From Streptomyces sp. NBC_01571 (lineage in GTDB: Bacteria > Actinomycetota > Actinomycetes > Streptomycetales > Streptomycetaceae): a stretch of 64,000 bases of DNA. Numbering within the stretch: the first letter of the stretch is position 1; the number at the start of each line of letters is the position of its first letter. Location of the stretch: NCBI RefSeq assembly GCF_026339875.1, contig NZ_JAPEPZ010000001.1, positions 9,300,001 through 9,364,000 of the forward strand, given 5' to 3'. Shown here in pieces: positions 39,550-47,530 of the stretch. The notes under the pieces were generated by a model, which made no database searches, was not told the DNA's origin, and was given only the letters and a program-made list of their open reading frames with translations. The position numbers were made by a program, and so were the translations under genes.

Positions 39550-41772
39550 ATGTCCGTCTCCCGTCGCAGGATCCTGACCGCTGCCGGAGTGGCCGTGGTG
39601 GCCGCGGCCCTCGACGTCGGCGGTCCGCGCGCCGTCGCCGTCGCCGCGTCGCAGCCTCCCGGCACCGGCGCCGCATTCGGCCTCACCACGTTGGACCGGA
39701 CCGTACGGGTCGGTCCCGACCTGGGCACGGGATACCACGGCGTGGTCGCCGGCCCCGGCGAACCGCACGTCGTCCGCGACGACTTCACCCCCGCGACCAC
39801 GCCGCAGGTCATCCGGTCGCTGATCGCCTTCGCCCAGATGTCCGACCTGCACATCGTCGACGACCAGTCACCACTGCGCGTCGAGTGTCTGGACCGGCTC
39901 GCGGACTACGGACCCCCGCACTACAACTCGTACCCGACCGAATCGGCTTACCGCGCTCACGAATTCCTGTCGACACAGACGACCGACGCGATGTGCCGAG
40001 CCGTCCGGCAGGTCCTCCGCGGCCCGCGGACGAGCACACCGCTTGCCTTCACCGTCGTCACGGGCGATGCGGTCGACAACTGCCAGTACAACGAGTCGCG
40101 GTGGTACATCGACCTGCTCGACGGCAACCCGGTGCGACCGGACTCCGGTGACCTCACCATGGACGAGAGCGTGGCAGGCGGCCAGTTCGGGACGGAGACC
40201 CACTACTGGCATCCGGAAGCACGGCAGACCCCGCCCGACAACAACGCCCTCCACGGCTTTCCGGTCGTGACCGGCCTGCTGGGGGCCGCCCGCAGACCGT
40301 TCACGGCGACCGGACTGGGCATGCCCTGGTACGCCGCCTACGGCAACCACGACGCGCTCGTCCAGGGCAACGTCCCGATCGACACCCTCCCCTTCGACCC
40401 GCTCAAGGCCGTCGCCACCGGCTCCACCAAACTGACGGAGATCGAGGGAGTCCCGGACGTCTTCGACAACACCGCGACGTACTACCTGGACCTGCTGAAG
40501 GACGTGCTGACGGGCGAGTTCACCCTCCGGACCGCCCACGTGACGGCAGACCCGTCCCGCCGGCTGCTCACGCGGGGCGACTTCATCGCCGAGCACTTCA
40601 ACACCACGGGTACCCCTCGCGGACACGGCTTCACCTCCGGCAGCGACAAGGGCTACTACGCGATTCCCCCGGGGCCGGACGACGTGTTCCAGTTCCTGGT
40701 GCTGGACACGACCAACACCGGCGGCGGTGCCGACGGCGCCCTCGACCAGGACCAGTGGAACTGGCTGAACGCCCAGCTCAAGGCCAACAGCTCACGCTAC
40801 GAACTCGACGACTCCGACGGCACCCGGGCCCGGACGGTCGTCACCCAGCCCGGCGTGACCGACAGACTCGTCGTCATCTGCTGCCATCACACCCTCGACT
40901 CCATGGACAACACGGACAGCGCGTCCCCCTACGGCGGCGCGGAACTCCGCGACCTGCTGCTGCGCTTCCCGAACGTGATCCTCCTGGTCGACGGCCACAC
41001 CCACACCAACAACATCTCGGCCCACAAGACCTCCTGGCCGTCCACCCTCCGCAACGGCTTCTGGGAGGTGAACACGGCCTCGCACATCGACTGGCCCATC
41101 CAGAGCCGGATCTTCGAGATCGCCGAAGGCGGCGGCATCCTGTCCGTCTTCACCACCATGGTCGACTCCGACGCACCGCTGTCGTTCGACGGGGACACCG
41201 GCACCCCCGCCGCGCTGGCCTCGCTGGGACGCGAGCTGGCCGCCAACGACCTTCAGGCGGTGGCGGCCGGTATCGACAAGCGCCGTGGAACAGCCGAGGC
41301 CCGCAACACACAGTTGCTCCTCCCCATGCCCTTCCCCCTGCCCGCCGGACGCGGCACACCGCTTCCGGGCACCGGCTGGCCGGTGGTTCAGCAGGGGGCG
41401 AGCGGCGAGCGGGTCAGGACCGCGCAGTACCTGCTCAACGCCCGGGGAGCCGCGCTGAGCGTGGACGGCTCCTTCGGCTCGTCCACCGGCAGCGCGGTGC
41501 GGTCCTTCCAGACGAGCCGCGGTCTGTCCGCCGACGGGATCGTGGGACCCGCGACCTGGCGGGCTCTCGCCGTCGTCGTGCAGCAGGGCAGCAGTGGGCC
41601 CGCGGTGACGGCGTTGCAACGCCAACTCGTCATCCACGGAGCCGCGTTGAGCGTGGACGGTTCCTACGGTTCGGCCACCGGCGGCGCGGTACGGTCCTTC
41701 CAGTCCGCCCAGGGCCTGCCGGCCGACGGGGTCGTCGCGTCCACGACCTGGCAGACGCTGACCGGGTTGTGA
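39550..41772 (+). CDS. Tat-exported TIGR03767-type metallophosphoesterase with two peptidoglycan-binding domains
   Basis: ATG 39550, behind GAAGGA; 740 residues. The Tat signal is [20 protein letters not shown]. The catalytic part matches the upstream paralogue motif by motif: MSDLHIVDD (about 97), TGDAVDN (about 172), GNHD (about 264), CCHHTLD (about 444), DGHTHTNN (about 480). After about residue 610 two peptidoglycan_binding_1 repeats replace the propeller of the paralogue ([16 protein letters not shown] with [17 protein letters not shown], and [16 protein letters not shown] with [17 protein letters not shown]). These should hold the enzyme on the cell wall. Confidence 0.9.
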   Translation: MSVSRRRILTAAGVAVVAAALDVGGPRAVAVAASQPPGTGAAFGLTTLDRTVRVGPDLGTGYHGVVAGPGEPHVVRDDFTPATTPQVIRSLIAFAQMSDLHIVDDQSPLRVECLDRLADYGPPHYNSYPTESAYRAHEFLSTQTTDAMCRAVRQVLRGPRTSTPLAFTVVTGDAVDNCQYNESRWYIDLLDGNPVRPDSGDLTMDESVAGGQFGTETHYWHPEARQTPPDNNALHGFPVVTGLLGAARRPFTATGLGMPWYAAYGNHDALVQGNVPIDTLPFDPLKAVATGSTKLTEIEGVPDVFDNTATYYLDLLKDVLTGEFTLRTAHVTADPSRRLLTRGDFIAEHFNTTGTPRGHGFTSGSDKGYYAIPPGPDDVFQFLVLDTTNTGGGADGALDQDQWNWLNAQLKANSSRYELDDSDGTRARTVVTQPGVTDRLVVICCHHTLDSMDNTDSASPYGGAELRDLLLRFPNVILLVDGHTHTNNISAHKTSWPSTLRNGFWEVNTASHIDWPIQSRIFEIAEGGGILSVFTTMVDSDAPLSFDGDTGTPAALASLGRELAANDLQAVAAGIDKRRGTAEARNTQLLLPMPFPLPAGRGTPLPGTGWPVVQQGASGERVRTAQYLLNARGAALSVDGSFGSSTGSAVRSFQTSRGLSADGIVGPATWRALAVVVQQGSSGPAVTALQRQLVIHGAALSVDGSYGSATGGAVRSFQSAQGLPADGVVASTTWQTLTGL

Positions 41773-42058
41773 CGCGCGCCGTCCACGGGACCGCCGACCG
41801 GCGGACGACGACTCCCCGGTGCCGCGAGCCGCGAACCCGGTCGTGCGCGGGCGGTCGACCGGGGGCGGTGCGATACCGCCGGCGACCCCGACGGGCCTTC
41901 ACCCGCGACAGCGCCGGACGGCGCCCCGCACGACAGGGGCCGAGCCGGCCCGTCCGTACGCACGCGGCCAAATGCCGGACACGGACACTGCCGACGCCCG
42001 CGCGGGGTGCCGGGCGGGTGGCCGGCGCTTCGATCCGGGCGGCGCGGTCCGGCACCCG
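41773..42058. other. Non-coding stretch between convergent genes
   Basis: 286 bp between two convergent stops. It holds short GC-rich inverted repeats that may terminate transcription (for example CCGCC/GGCGG near 41802), but nothing I can call firmly. Confidence 0.35.
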
Positions 42059-44035
42059 TCAGGCGGGCCAGTACGAGCACCGCACCCCGGTGTGCACCGC
42101 GTGCCGCAGGTGTTCACCGATCACCGGGTCGGCTGCCGCGATCCGGTCCAGCGCCCGGCGGACGGCCTTGCTCACCGCGACCCGGGAGCGTTCCTCGCCC
42201 TCGGGGAAGCGGCGGGCGCGGCCGCCCAGTCCCGTGGCCCCCGCCAACTGGCCCACCAGCCAGTCGTGTTCGGCCTGGGCCGCGGCGGCGCGCGCATGGT
42301 CGTCTTCCGCCGCGAACTCGTCCAGTTCGAGGCGCAGCCGCGTCAGACGACTGCGATACTCCTGTGTCGCCACCCGGTCCAGTGCCCGCTGCCCGGACAG
42401 ACCCGTGTGCTCGACGGCCCCGTCGAGCGCGGTCAGCCCCGCCACGAGGTCGACGGCACGGATCTCCTGGCGCGGGTTGGCGATCAGCACCACCAGATGG
42501 AGCATCCCCACACTGTGGTCCACCAGGACGCTGCGCCCGCCGACCCCGATCCGCCACTTGCGGCCCAGCCGGGTACAGAACGCCGCGGTCTGCCCCTGCC
42601 CGTCCTCGCCCTGCTCGTCCGCACCGTCAGGGCCCCCGGTATCCGGTGCCGACGCCGTGGCCTCAGCGGCGGCCACGGCCATCTCCCGCCGGACGGCGTC
42701 GGCCTCGGCCTGCCGCCCGGACCGTTCGAGGGCCACCGCGAGCCGCTCCCAGGAGGCCGTGGCCGCGGGCCAGTGCGCGAGGGCGAGGTTCTGCCGTACC
42801 GCGTCCCGCAGATGGGTCACGGCCCGGTCGACGTCTCCCATGGTCAGTGCGGCGACGCCCAGCGCGTGGTGGGCGGAGCCGAAGCAGGCGACGGCGAGGC
42901 TGCCCACGATCGGCAGATGACCGTACGGACGCAGCAGTTCGTAGACCCGGGCCGCCGTGGCGGTGTCGTCGAGGAGATAGGCGGCCTCCGCGACGCCGTG
43001 CATCGTCACCATCCAACTGCTGGACCGAGGCAGGTCGCCGAGGTCGTGGCCGCACAGCGTGGCGAGCGCGCTGACGGCCTTCCGCCGGTCCCCGGCCGTC
43101 ACGGCGGCCACCGCCAGCGCGGCCAGGGCGTGATCGTCCACGGCGCTCAGGGTGGGGGAGTTGACCACTTCGCTGAGCAGCGGCACGAGTTCGACCACCC
43201 GGCCCTGGTACCAGCGGATGGTCACCAGCTGCGCGGCCTGCCACACGGTCGCGTTGACGTCACCGGCGGCGATCCCGCGCTCGGTGCAGGCCCTGGCCAG
43301 GGCCTCGGCCTCGTCGAGGCGGCCCGCGCGGACGGCGAGCATGACCTCCATCGCGCTCACGACGAACCCCACCGCGAGATGGTCCTGCTCGGCCAACAGC
43401 CCCCGCAGCTCCGACAGGCAGCGTTCCGCGTGCGGGTCGCCGTCCAGGAACATGTCGACCGTCTGCCACAGCAGGCCCATCAGCAGATCGCTGCGGCGGG
43501 AGGTGCGGAAGCTCTCCGCGACCAGCTCGGCGGCCAGTTGACGGCGCAGTGCTCCGTACTCCGGGCCGATCAGGCAGTGATGGGCGAGGCTCAGGGCCTC
43601 CGCACGCGCCATCGGGTTCTGTCGTGCCCGCGCCTGCTTGAGCAGTGCCATGACCGCCGTGTTGTCGCTGTTGCGGTAGTCGCCCTCCCCGGCCAGCCGG
43701 ATCCGCAGCCGAAGCGCCAGCGAGGACTGAGGGTCCAGCAGCTCCAGGGCCCGGCGTATCCGTGACTCCAGGAGAACCGAGCCGGCGACCGTACGGTGCT
43801 CGTGCACCCACAGGCCGCCGAAGCCGAGGGCGGCCACCGCCATCGCCCGTTCCTCGCCCACCGACTCGGCGATCCGGAAGGCGCGTTCGAAGCGGTCCCG
43901 GCCGGTGCGCAGATCGCCGTCGTCGACGACGGCACGGGTGCCCTCGTCGAGCAGGGTCCGAAGGTCACCGGGCCGCCGGGCGTCCGGTCCGGCCGGACCG
44001 GACGTGTTCCGAACGGGCGCATCCGCGTTGTTCAC
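42059..44035 (-). CDS. Helical-repeat (TPR-like) protein with C-terminal winged-helix domain
   Basis: GTG 44035 (VNNADAPVRNTSG) is the likely start; the open frame upstream is not conserved. The 658-residue protein is mostly pairs of helices of 35-40 residues (AVAALGFGGLWVHEHR, AEALSLAHHCLIGPEY, LALAHWPAATASWERLAVALERS), as in TPR regulators. From about residue 515 a different domain follows (RKWRIGVGGRSVLVDHSVGM, HLVVLIANPRQEIRAVDL, YRSRLTRLRLELDEF, SRVAVSKAVRRALDRIAAADPVIGEHL). The same C-terminal domain ends many large streptomycete AAA/TPR regulators. This copy lacks an ATPase part. A regulatory role is inferred. Confidence 0.78.
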   Translation of the reverse strand: MNNADAPVRNTSGPAGPDARRPGDLRTLLDEGTRAVVDDGDLRTGRDRFERAFRIAESVGEERAMAVAALGFGGLWVHEHRTVAGSVLLESRIRRALELLDPQSSLALRLRIRLAGEGDYRNSDNTAVMALLKQARARQNPMARAEALSLAHHCLIGPEYGALRRQLAAELVAESFRTSRRSDLLMGLLWQTVDMFLDGDPHAERCLSELRGLLAEQDHLAVGFVVSAMEVMLAVRAGRLDEAEALARACTERGIAAGDVNATVWQAAQLVTIRWYQGRVVELVPLLSEVVNSPTLSAVDDHALAALAVAAVTAGDRRKAVSALATLCGHDLGDLPRSSSWMVTMHGVAEAAYLLDDTATAARVYELLRPYGHLPIVGSLAVACFGSAHHALGVAALTMGDVDRAVTHLRDAVRQNLALAHWPAATASWERLAVALERSGRQAEADAVRREMAVAAAEATASAPDTGGPDGADEQGEDGQGQTAAFCTRLGRKWRIGVGGRSVLVDHSVGMLHLVVLIANPRQEIRAVDLVAGLTALDGAVEHTGLSGQRALDRVATQEYRSRLTRLRLELDEFAAEDDHARAAAAQAEHDWLVGQLAGATGLGGRARRFPEGEERSRVAVSKAVRRALDRIAAADPVIGEHLRHAVHTGVRCSYWPA

Positions 44036-44199
44036 GGCTGTAATTCTCTCCTGGGTGCACTCGACAACGCCAGGTGAAGCCGGCCGGACCGCCGCGTCGA
44101 TCGTGATCGATGGCCATGCCACAGGCGGGGGACGGCGAGTGAGCCTATCGCAGAGGCCGCAGGGGGGAACAGCCGCTGTCCGAGGCGTGGTTGCGGCGT

Positions 44200-44648
44200 T
44201 CCCCGCCCGTCGCACGTTCCCCTCGCGAGGCTCGGCGCGCGGCCGGCTGTTCGGGGTGGCCCGCAACGTCTGGACCAGTACCTTTCGGCGGGCGGGACGC
44301 AGGGAGGCGGTACCGGGACCGGAGGTCACCGATCCCTGGAAGGTGGTGGACCAACGCCTGGACGCGGCGGCGCCGGCCCCCGCGGCCCCCGCGGTGCGCC
44401 GGTCGCTGGCCGAACTCCCTGTGGACCACCGTGATTTGCTGCTCCTTGTCAGCCGGGAGCAGCTGCCCCCGGCGGAGGCGGCCGCCGCCGGGGGCATCCC
44501 GGCGGTCACGGCCCGCTCACGGCCGCACAGGGCCCGGATCGATCAGGGCGATCAGGGCGATCAGGGCGATCAGGTGGGTCAGGTGGGTCAGGCTGGTCAG
44601 GTCCGTCAGGCGTTCGCGAGCGTGGTGCCCAGCGGCGTGCGCTCGTAG
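44200..44648 (+). pseudogene. ECF sigma factor remnant
   Basis: In one frame the plus strand encodes ARGRLFGVARNVWTSTFRR, DPWKVVDQRLDAAAPAP and SLAELPVDHRDLLLLVSREQLPPAEAAAAGGIPAVTARSRPHRARI, which is the end of region 2 and all of region 4 of a SigE-type ECF factor. Region 2.1-2.3, needed for core binding and -10 melting, is unrecognisable, and no start is evident. The frame ends in a nine-base tandem repeat and overlaps the convergent arsR gene. It is not expected to work. Confidence 0.72.
44541..44612 (+). repeat. Nonanucleotide tandem repeat, eight copies
   Basis: Eight 9-bp units run without gap: GATCAGGGC three times, then GATCAGGTG, GGTCAGGTG, GGTCAGGCT, GGTCAGGTC and CGTCAGGCG. TCAGG is constant. 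The last unit carries the stop codon (TCA on the plus strand) of the leftward arsR gene at 44606-44608. The array sits between a dying sigma gene and arsR, which converge. Confidence 0.92.
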
Positions 44649-45580
44649 AGCACCTGGTGGCCGTAGCGGCGCGAGGTGAGCAGGCCCGCGTCGCGGAGCA
44701 CCGACAGATGGGACGAGACGGACGAGAGGGCGAGCCCGTGCCGGTGCGCGAGCGCGCTGGTCGTCGCCGGCTCGCCGAGGCCGCCGAGGATGGCGGCCCG
44801 GTTGGCGCCCAGCAGCCGCACGAGGGCGTCGGAACCGGACTGCGGGGCCTGCCACAGACCGCCGATGCCGCGGGCCGGATAGACGATGGTGCTCTGCCAG
44901 GGCGGGTCGAAGCCCGCCGCGACGTCCGGCCACACGAAGACACTGGGCGCGAGGACCAGGCCGTCGCCACCGAGGTCCCGGTCGTGCTCCGTCCGTCTGT
45001 GCAGCGTCAGGGTGCCGTTCGCCCAGCTCAGCGAGGGATGGAGATCGGCGAAGAGCCCGGTCAGTCCGTCGTCCGCGAGCCGGCGCGCCCGGAAGGCGAT
45101 GTCGGCCTCCAGCACGGCGCGCAGCCGGGGCCAGTACGGGGCGACCAGAGCGTGCCAGACCCGCTCACAGAGATCCGCCAACTCCTGCACCGCGCGCACC
45201 GGATCGGCGAGCATGGCGCGCCCCTGCCCGGCGTCCGCCGCGCCCGGGGTGTCTGCGAGGGAGCGCGCCAGGTCGTCGCGGGCGGTGTCGGGGCCGGTGG
45301 CACGTAGCCGGGCCAGGTCCTCCTCGATGGAGGTCAGCGGGCCGTCCGGTGGCGGGCAGAGGAAGTCCGGGGTGTGACCGTGGTGCGGCATCAGCAGCCA
45401 CAGCGGCGTGAGGTCGAGCTCACGCGCCGCGGCCTCCGTCTGCCGCAGCCAGGGCAGATGGTAGCCCTGCAGCCGTACCTGCTTGAGGACGCGGACCGCG
45501 CCCTGGGCCTCCCACAGCGGGGATATCCCGAACCGGCAGCGCAGCAGGTCGTCCGGCCCGAAGCGCATGTGGACGGGCAC
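44606..45580 (-). CDS. ArsR-type winged-helix regulator with DUF5937 domain
   Basis: A 324-residue protein from GTG 45580 (ATG 45568 is an alternative). Residues about 1-240 are a DUF5937-type domain (FGPDDLLRCRFGISPLWEAQ, then VWHALVAPYWPRLRAVLEADIAFRARRLADDG). Residues about 250-320 are an ArsR winged helix (ALVRLLGANRAAILGGLGEPATTSALA, SSVSSHLSVLRDAGLLTSRRYGHQVLYERT). No cysteine metal site is seen, so it probably binds an organic ligand. It is divergent from an MFS exporter with a perfect 20-bp palindrome between them, a standard drug-efflux control layout. Confidence 0.88.
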   Translation of the reverse strand: MPVHMRFGPDDLLRCRFGISPLWEAQGAVRVLKQVRLQGYHLPWLRQTEAAARELDLTPLWLLMPHHGHTPDFLCPPPDGPLTSIEEDLARLRATGPDTARDDLARSLADTPGAADAGQGRAMLADPVRAVQELADLCERVWHALVAPYWPRLRAVLEADIAFRARRLADDGLTGLFADLHPSLSWANGTLTLHRRTEHDRDLGGDGLVLAPSVFVWPDVAAGFDPPWQSTIVYPARGIGGLWQAPQSGSDALVRLLGANRAAILGGLGEPATTSALAHRHGLALSSVSSHLSVLRDAGLLTSRRYGHQVLYERTPLGTTLANA

Positions 45581-45604
45581 GGGTGGACCTCCTCAGGGGT
45601 GTGA

Positions 45605-45624
45605 CTTTCGGCCACAGCCGAAAG
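45605..45624. promoter_or_regulatory. Perfect palindromic operator between arsR and MFS gene
   Basis: CTTTCGGC (45605-45612) and GCCGAAAG (45617-45624) are exact reverse complements around CACA. The site is 24 bases upstream of the arsR start and 38 upstream of the MFS start, ideal for repression of both. Confidence 0.75.
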
Positions 45625-45662
45625 ACTACGGGCGGCGGCACCGGACCGCCAGGCTGCGGTCC

Positions 45663-46907
45663 ATGACGCTGAAAGCCGACGCCGCCCGTGACGCCGACCC
45701 CGCCCCCGCTGCCGCCGCGCCCGCCGGCTATCGGGCCGTCTTCGCTGTGCGGGAGTTCCGGGCCGTGTTCGCGGCGCACGTCCTGTCGTTGCAGGGCACG
45801 GTCGTGGCCCAGATCGCGCTGGCGGTGCTGGTGTTCCGGCTCACCGCCTCACCGCTGCTGTCGGCGCTCACCTTCGCGCTGGGCTTCGTGCCGTACGCGA
45901 TCAGCGGGACGCTGCTGGCCGGGATCGCGGACCGCTTCCCGCCGCGCCGGGTGCTGGTGGTCTGCGACCTGCTGTGCGCGGCGTGCGCTGCCGGGATGGT
46001 CCTGCCCGGGACGCCGATCGCGGTTCTGCTCGTCCTGCGCGGCCTCATGGCGACGGTCGGCCCGGTCTTCACGGGGACGCGGGCGGCGAGCCTGGCCGAC
46101 ATCCTCCCCGGCGACACCTTCGTGCTCGGGCGCTCCCTGATCCGGATCGTGGCGCAGGGGGCGCAAGTCGTCGGATTCGGCGTCGGCGGGCTGCTGTTGA
46201 TCGTCGTGCCGCCGCGCGGCGCGCTGCTGCTCACCGCGGCCGCCTTCCTCGGGTCGGCGCTGCTGCTGCGCCTGGGCACCCGGCGGCGGCCCGCACGCGG
46301 TGCGGGGGACCGCGCGGGCGGTGGCGGCACGGCTTCCCTGCTCGCTGACCGCCGGGTGCGGTCGCTCCTGCTGCTCGGGTGGGTGCCGACGTTCTTCGCC
46401 GTCGTCCCCGAGGCGCTCGCGGCGCCGTACGCGGATGCGGCCGGCGCGGGGACGACCGGGCTCGGCCTCTTCATGGCGGCGATGCCGGTCGGCATGATCC
46501 TCGGTGAGTCCCTGGCGGGCGGGTACCTGAGCCCGGTGGTCCGCGGCCGGATCGCCGGACCGCTGGTGGCCTGCACCCTGCTGCCCTACGCCGTCTTCCT
46601 GTTGGGGCCCTCGCTGCCCTGGTCCCTCGCCGCGATGTTCGTGGCCGGCCTCACCGGGGCCTACACCCTGGGTGTGGACCAGTGGTTCGTCGACGCCGTG
46701 CCGGAGGAGATGCGCGGGCGGGCGATGACCGTGCAGTCGGCCGGTCTGATGACGATCCAGGGCGCGGGGATGGTGGCGGCCGGCGCCGCCGCGGAGTTCG
46801 TGCCCGTCCATCTGGTGAACGGCTGGTCCTGCGTGATCGGCACCCTGTGCGTCCTCGCGGTGCTGCGGACCGTACGGGGTCAGGGCCGGGGTCACGTCAG
46901 CCGATGA
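45663..46907 (+). CDS. MFS transporter, drug-efflux type
   Basis: A 414-residue protein from ATG 45663 with about twelve hydrophobic segments. The loop between helices 2 and 3, GIADRFPPRRVLVV (about residues 83-96), is the MFS GxxxDRxxRR signature. The mid loop is short and charged (RRRPARGAGDRAGGGG), and helix 8 carries MAAMPVGMILGESLAG. It is divergent from an ArsR/DUF5937 regulator and probably induced by the exported compound. The substrate is unknown. The gene converges with the lipoprotein gene 36 bp away. Confidence 0.88.
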   Translation: MTLKADAARDADPAPAAAAPAGYRAVFAVREFRAVFAAHVLSLQGTVVAQIALAVLVFRLTASPLLSALTFALGFVPYAISGTLLAGIADRFPPRRVLVVCDLLCAACAAGMVLPGTPIAVLLVLRGLMATVGPVFTGTRAASLADILPGDTFVLGRSLIRIVAQGAQVVGFGVGGLLLIVVPPRGALLLTAAAFLGSALLLRLGTRRRPARGAGDRAGGGGTASLLADRRVRSLLLLGWVPTFFAVVPEALAAPYADAAGAGTTGLGLFMAAMPVGMILGESLAGGYLSPVVRGRIAGPLVACTLLPYAVFLLGPSLPWSLAAMFVAGLTGAYTLGVDQWFVDAVPEEMRGRAMTVQSAGLMTIQGAGMVAAGAAAEFVPVHLVNGWSCVIGTLCVLAVLRTVRGQGRGHVSR

Positions 46908-46942
46908 TCTTCACCCGTACCGGGGCAGCGGCCGGGTCCCTC

Positions 46943-47530
46943 CTACGGCTGGAGAGGGTCGGGGCACGATCCGTCCGGCTGCGTCATCGTCCATCCGTTC
47001 CCGCGCACACGGACGCTCGGGGGCGTGGCGGCGGGCCGCGCACTGGTGGGAGCACCGCCGGTGGTGCCGTCCCCAGCCGCGTCCGCGGGTTGCGAGCCGT
47101 CCGGCAGCCGCGCCGCCACCGTGCACGCCAGCTGGAGCATGGCCAGATGGCTGAGGGGAGGGACGTTCCGGGGGACCAGGACGGACAGGGCGCCGTCGTC
47201 GTCGATCGTCACTTCCGGTGCCTCCTTCAGGCGGGGCAGCTTCGTGGTCGCCGTCGCGGTCTCGCTCGCGGTCGGTCCGCCGAACAGCAGACGTACGACG
47301 GCCCCGAGGTCCCCGGGGTCGTCGACCTTGCGGCCATAGGGCGCCAGATCACCGTCGCGCAGGAAGAAGAGGGTGATGGCGGCCGACGCCCGGGGCGCCG
47401 TGCTGGGCGAGGACATGCCGCTCGCCGGTTCGCCGGCCTGGATGACGTCGGACGGGGGGACTCCGCACGCCGCGAGGGTGAGCGCGGCCGAGAGTCCGGC
47501 CAGCAGCGCCCCCGCGCGGGAGCCCCTCAC
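46943..47530 (-). CDS. GerMN-domain lipoprotein, third gene of a two-component operon
   Basis: GTG 47530 overlaps the kinase stop by four bases (GTGA). The 195-residue protein has a perfect lipobox, LTLAACG, near residue 20. The mature part (AAITLFFLRDGDLAPYGRKVD and VVRLLFGGPTASE, then DDGALSVLVPRNVPPLSHLAMLQLACTVAARL) fits a GerMN domain, found in LpqB and sporulation proteins outside the membrane. A lipoprotein coupled to a kinase suggests that it modulates sensing, as CseA does for the CseBC system, though the two differ in sequence and order. Confidence 0.83.
   Translation of the reverse strand: MRGSRAGALLAGLSAALTLAACGVPPSDVIQAGEPASGMSSPSTAPRASAAITLFFLRDGDLAPYGRKVDDPGDLGAVVRLLFGGPTASETATATTKLPRLKEAPEVTIDDDGALSVLVPRNVPPLSHLAMLQLACTVAARLPDGSQPADAAGDGTTGGAPTSARPAATPPSVRVRGNGWTMTQPDGSCPDPLQP

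Noticed and set aside
44200..44648. ECF sigma factor as a functional gene
   Set aside because: Region 2.1-2.3 is unrecognisable and no start codon with a ribosome site is present.
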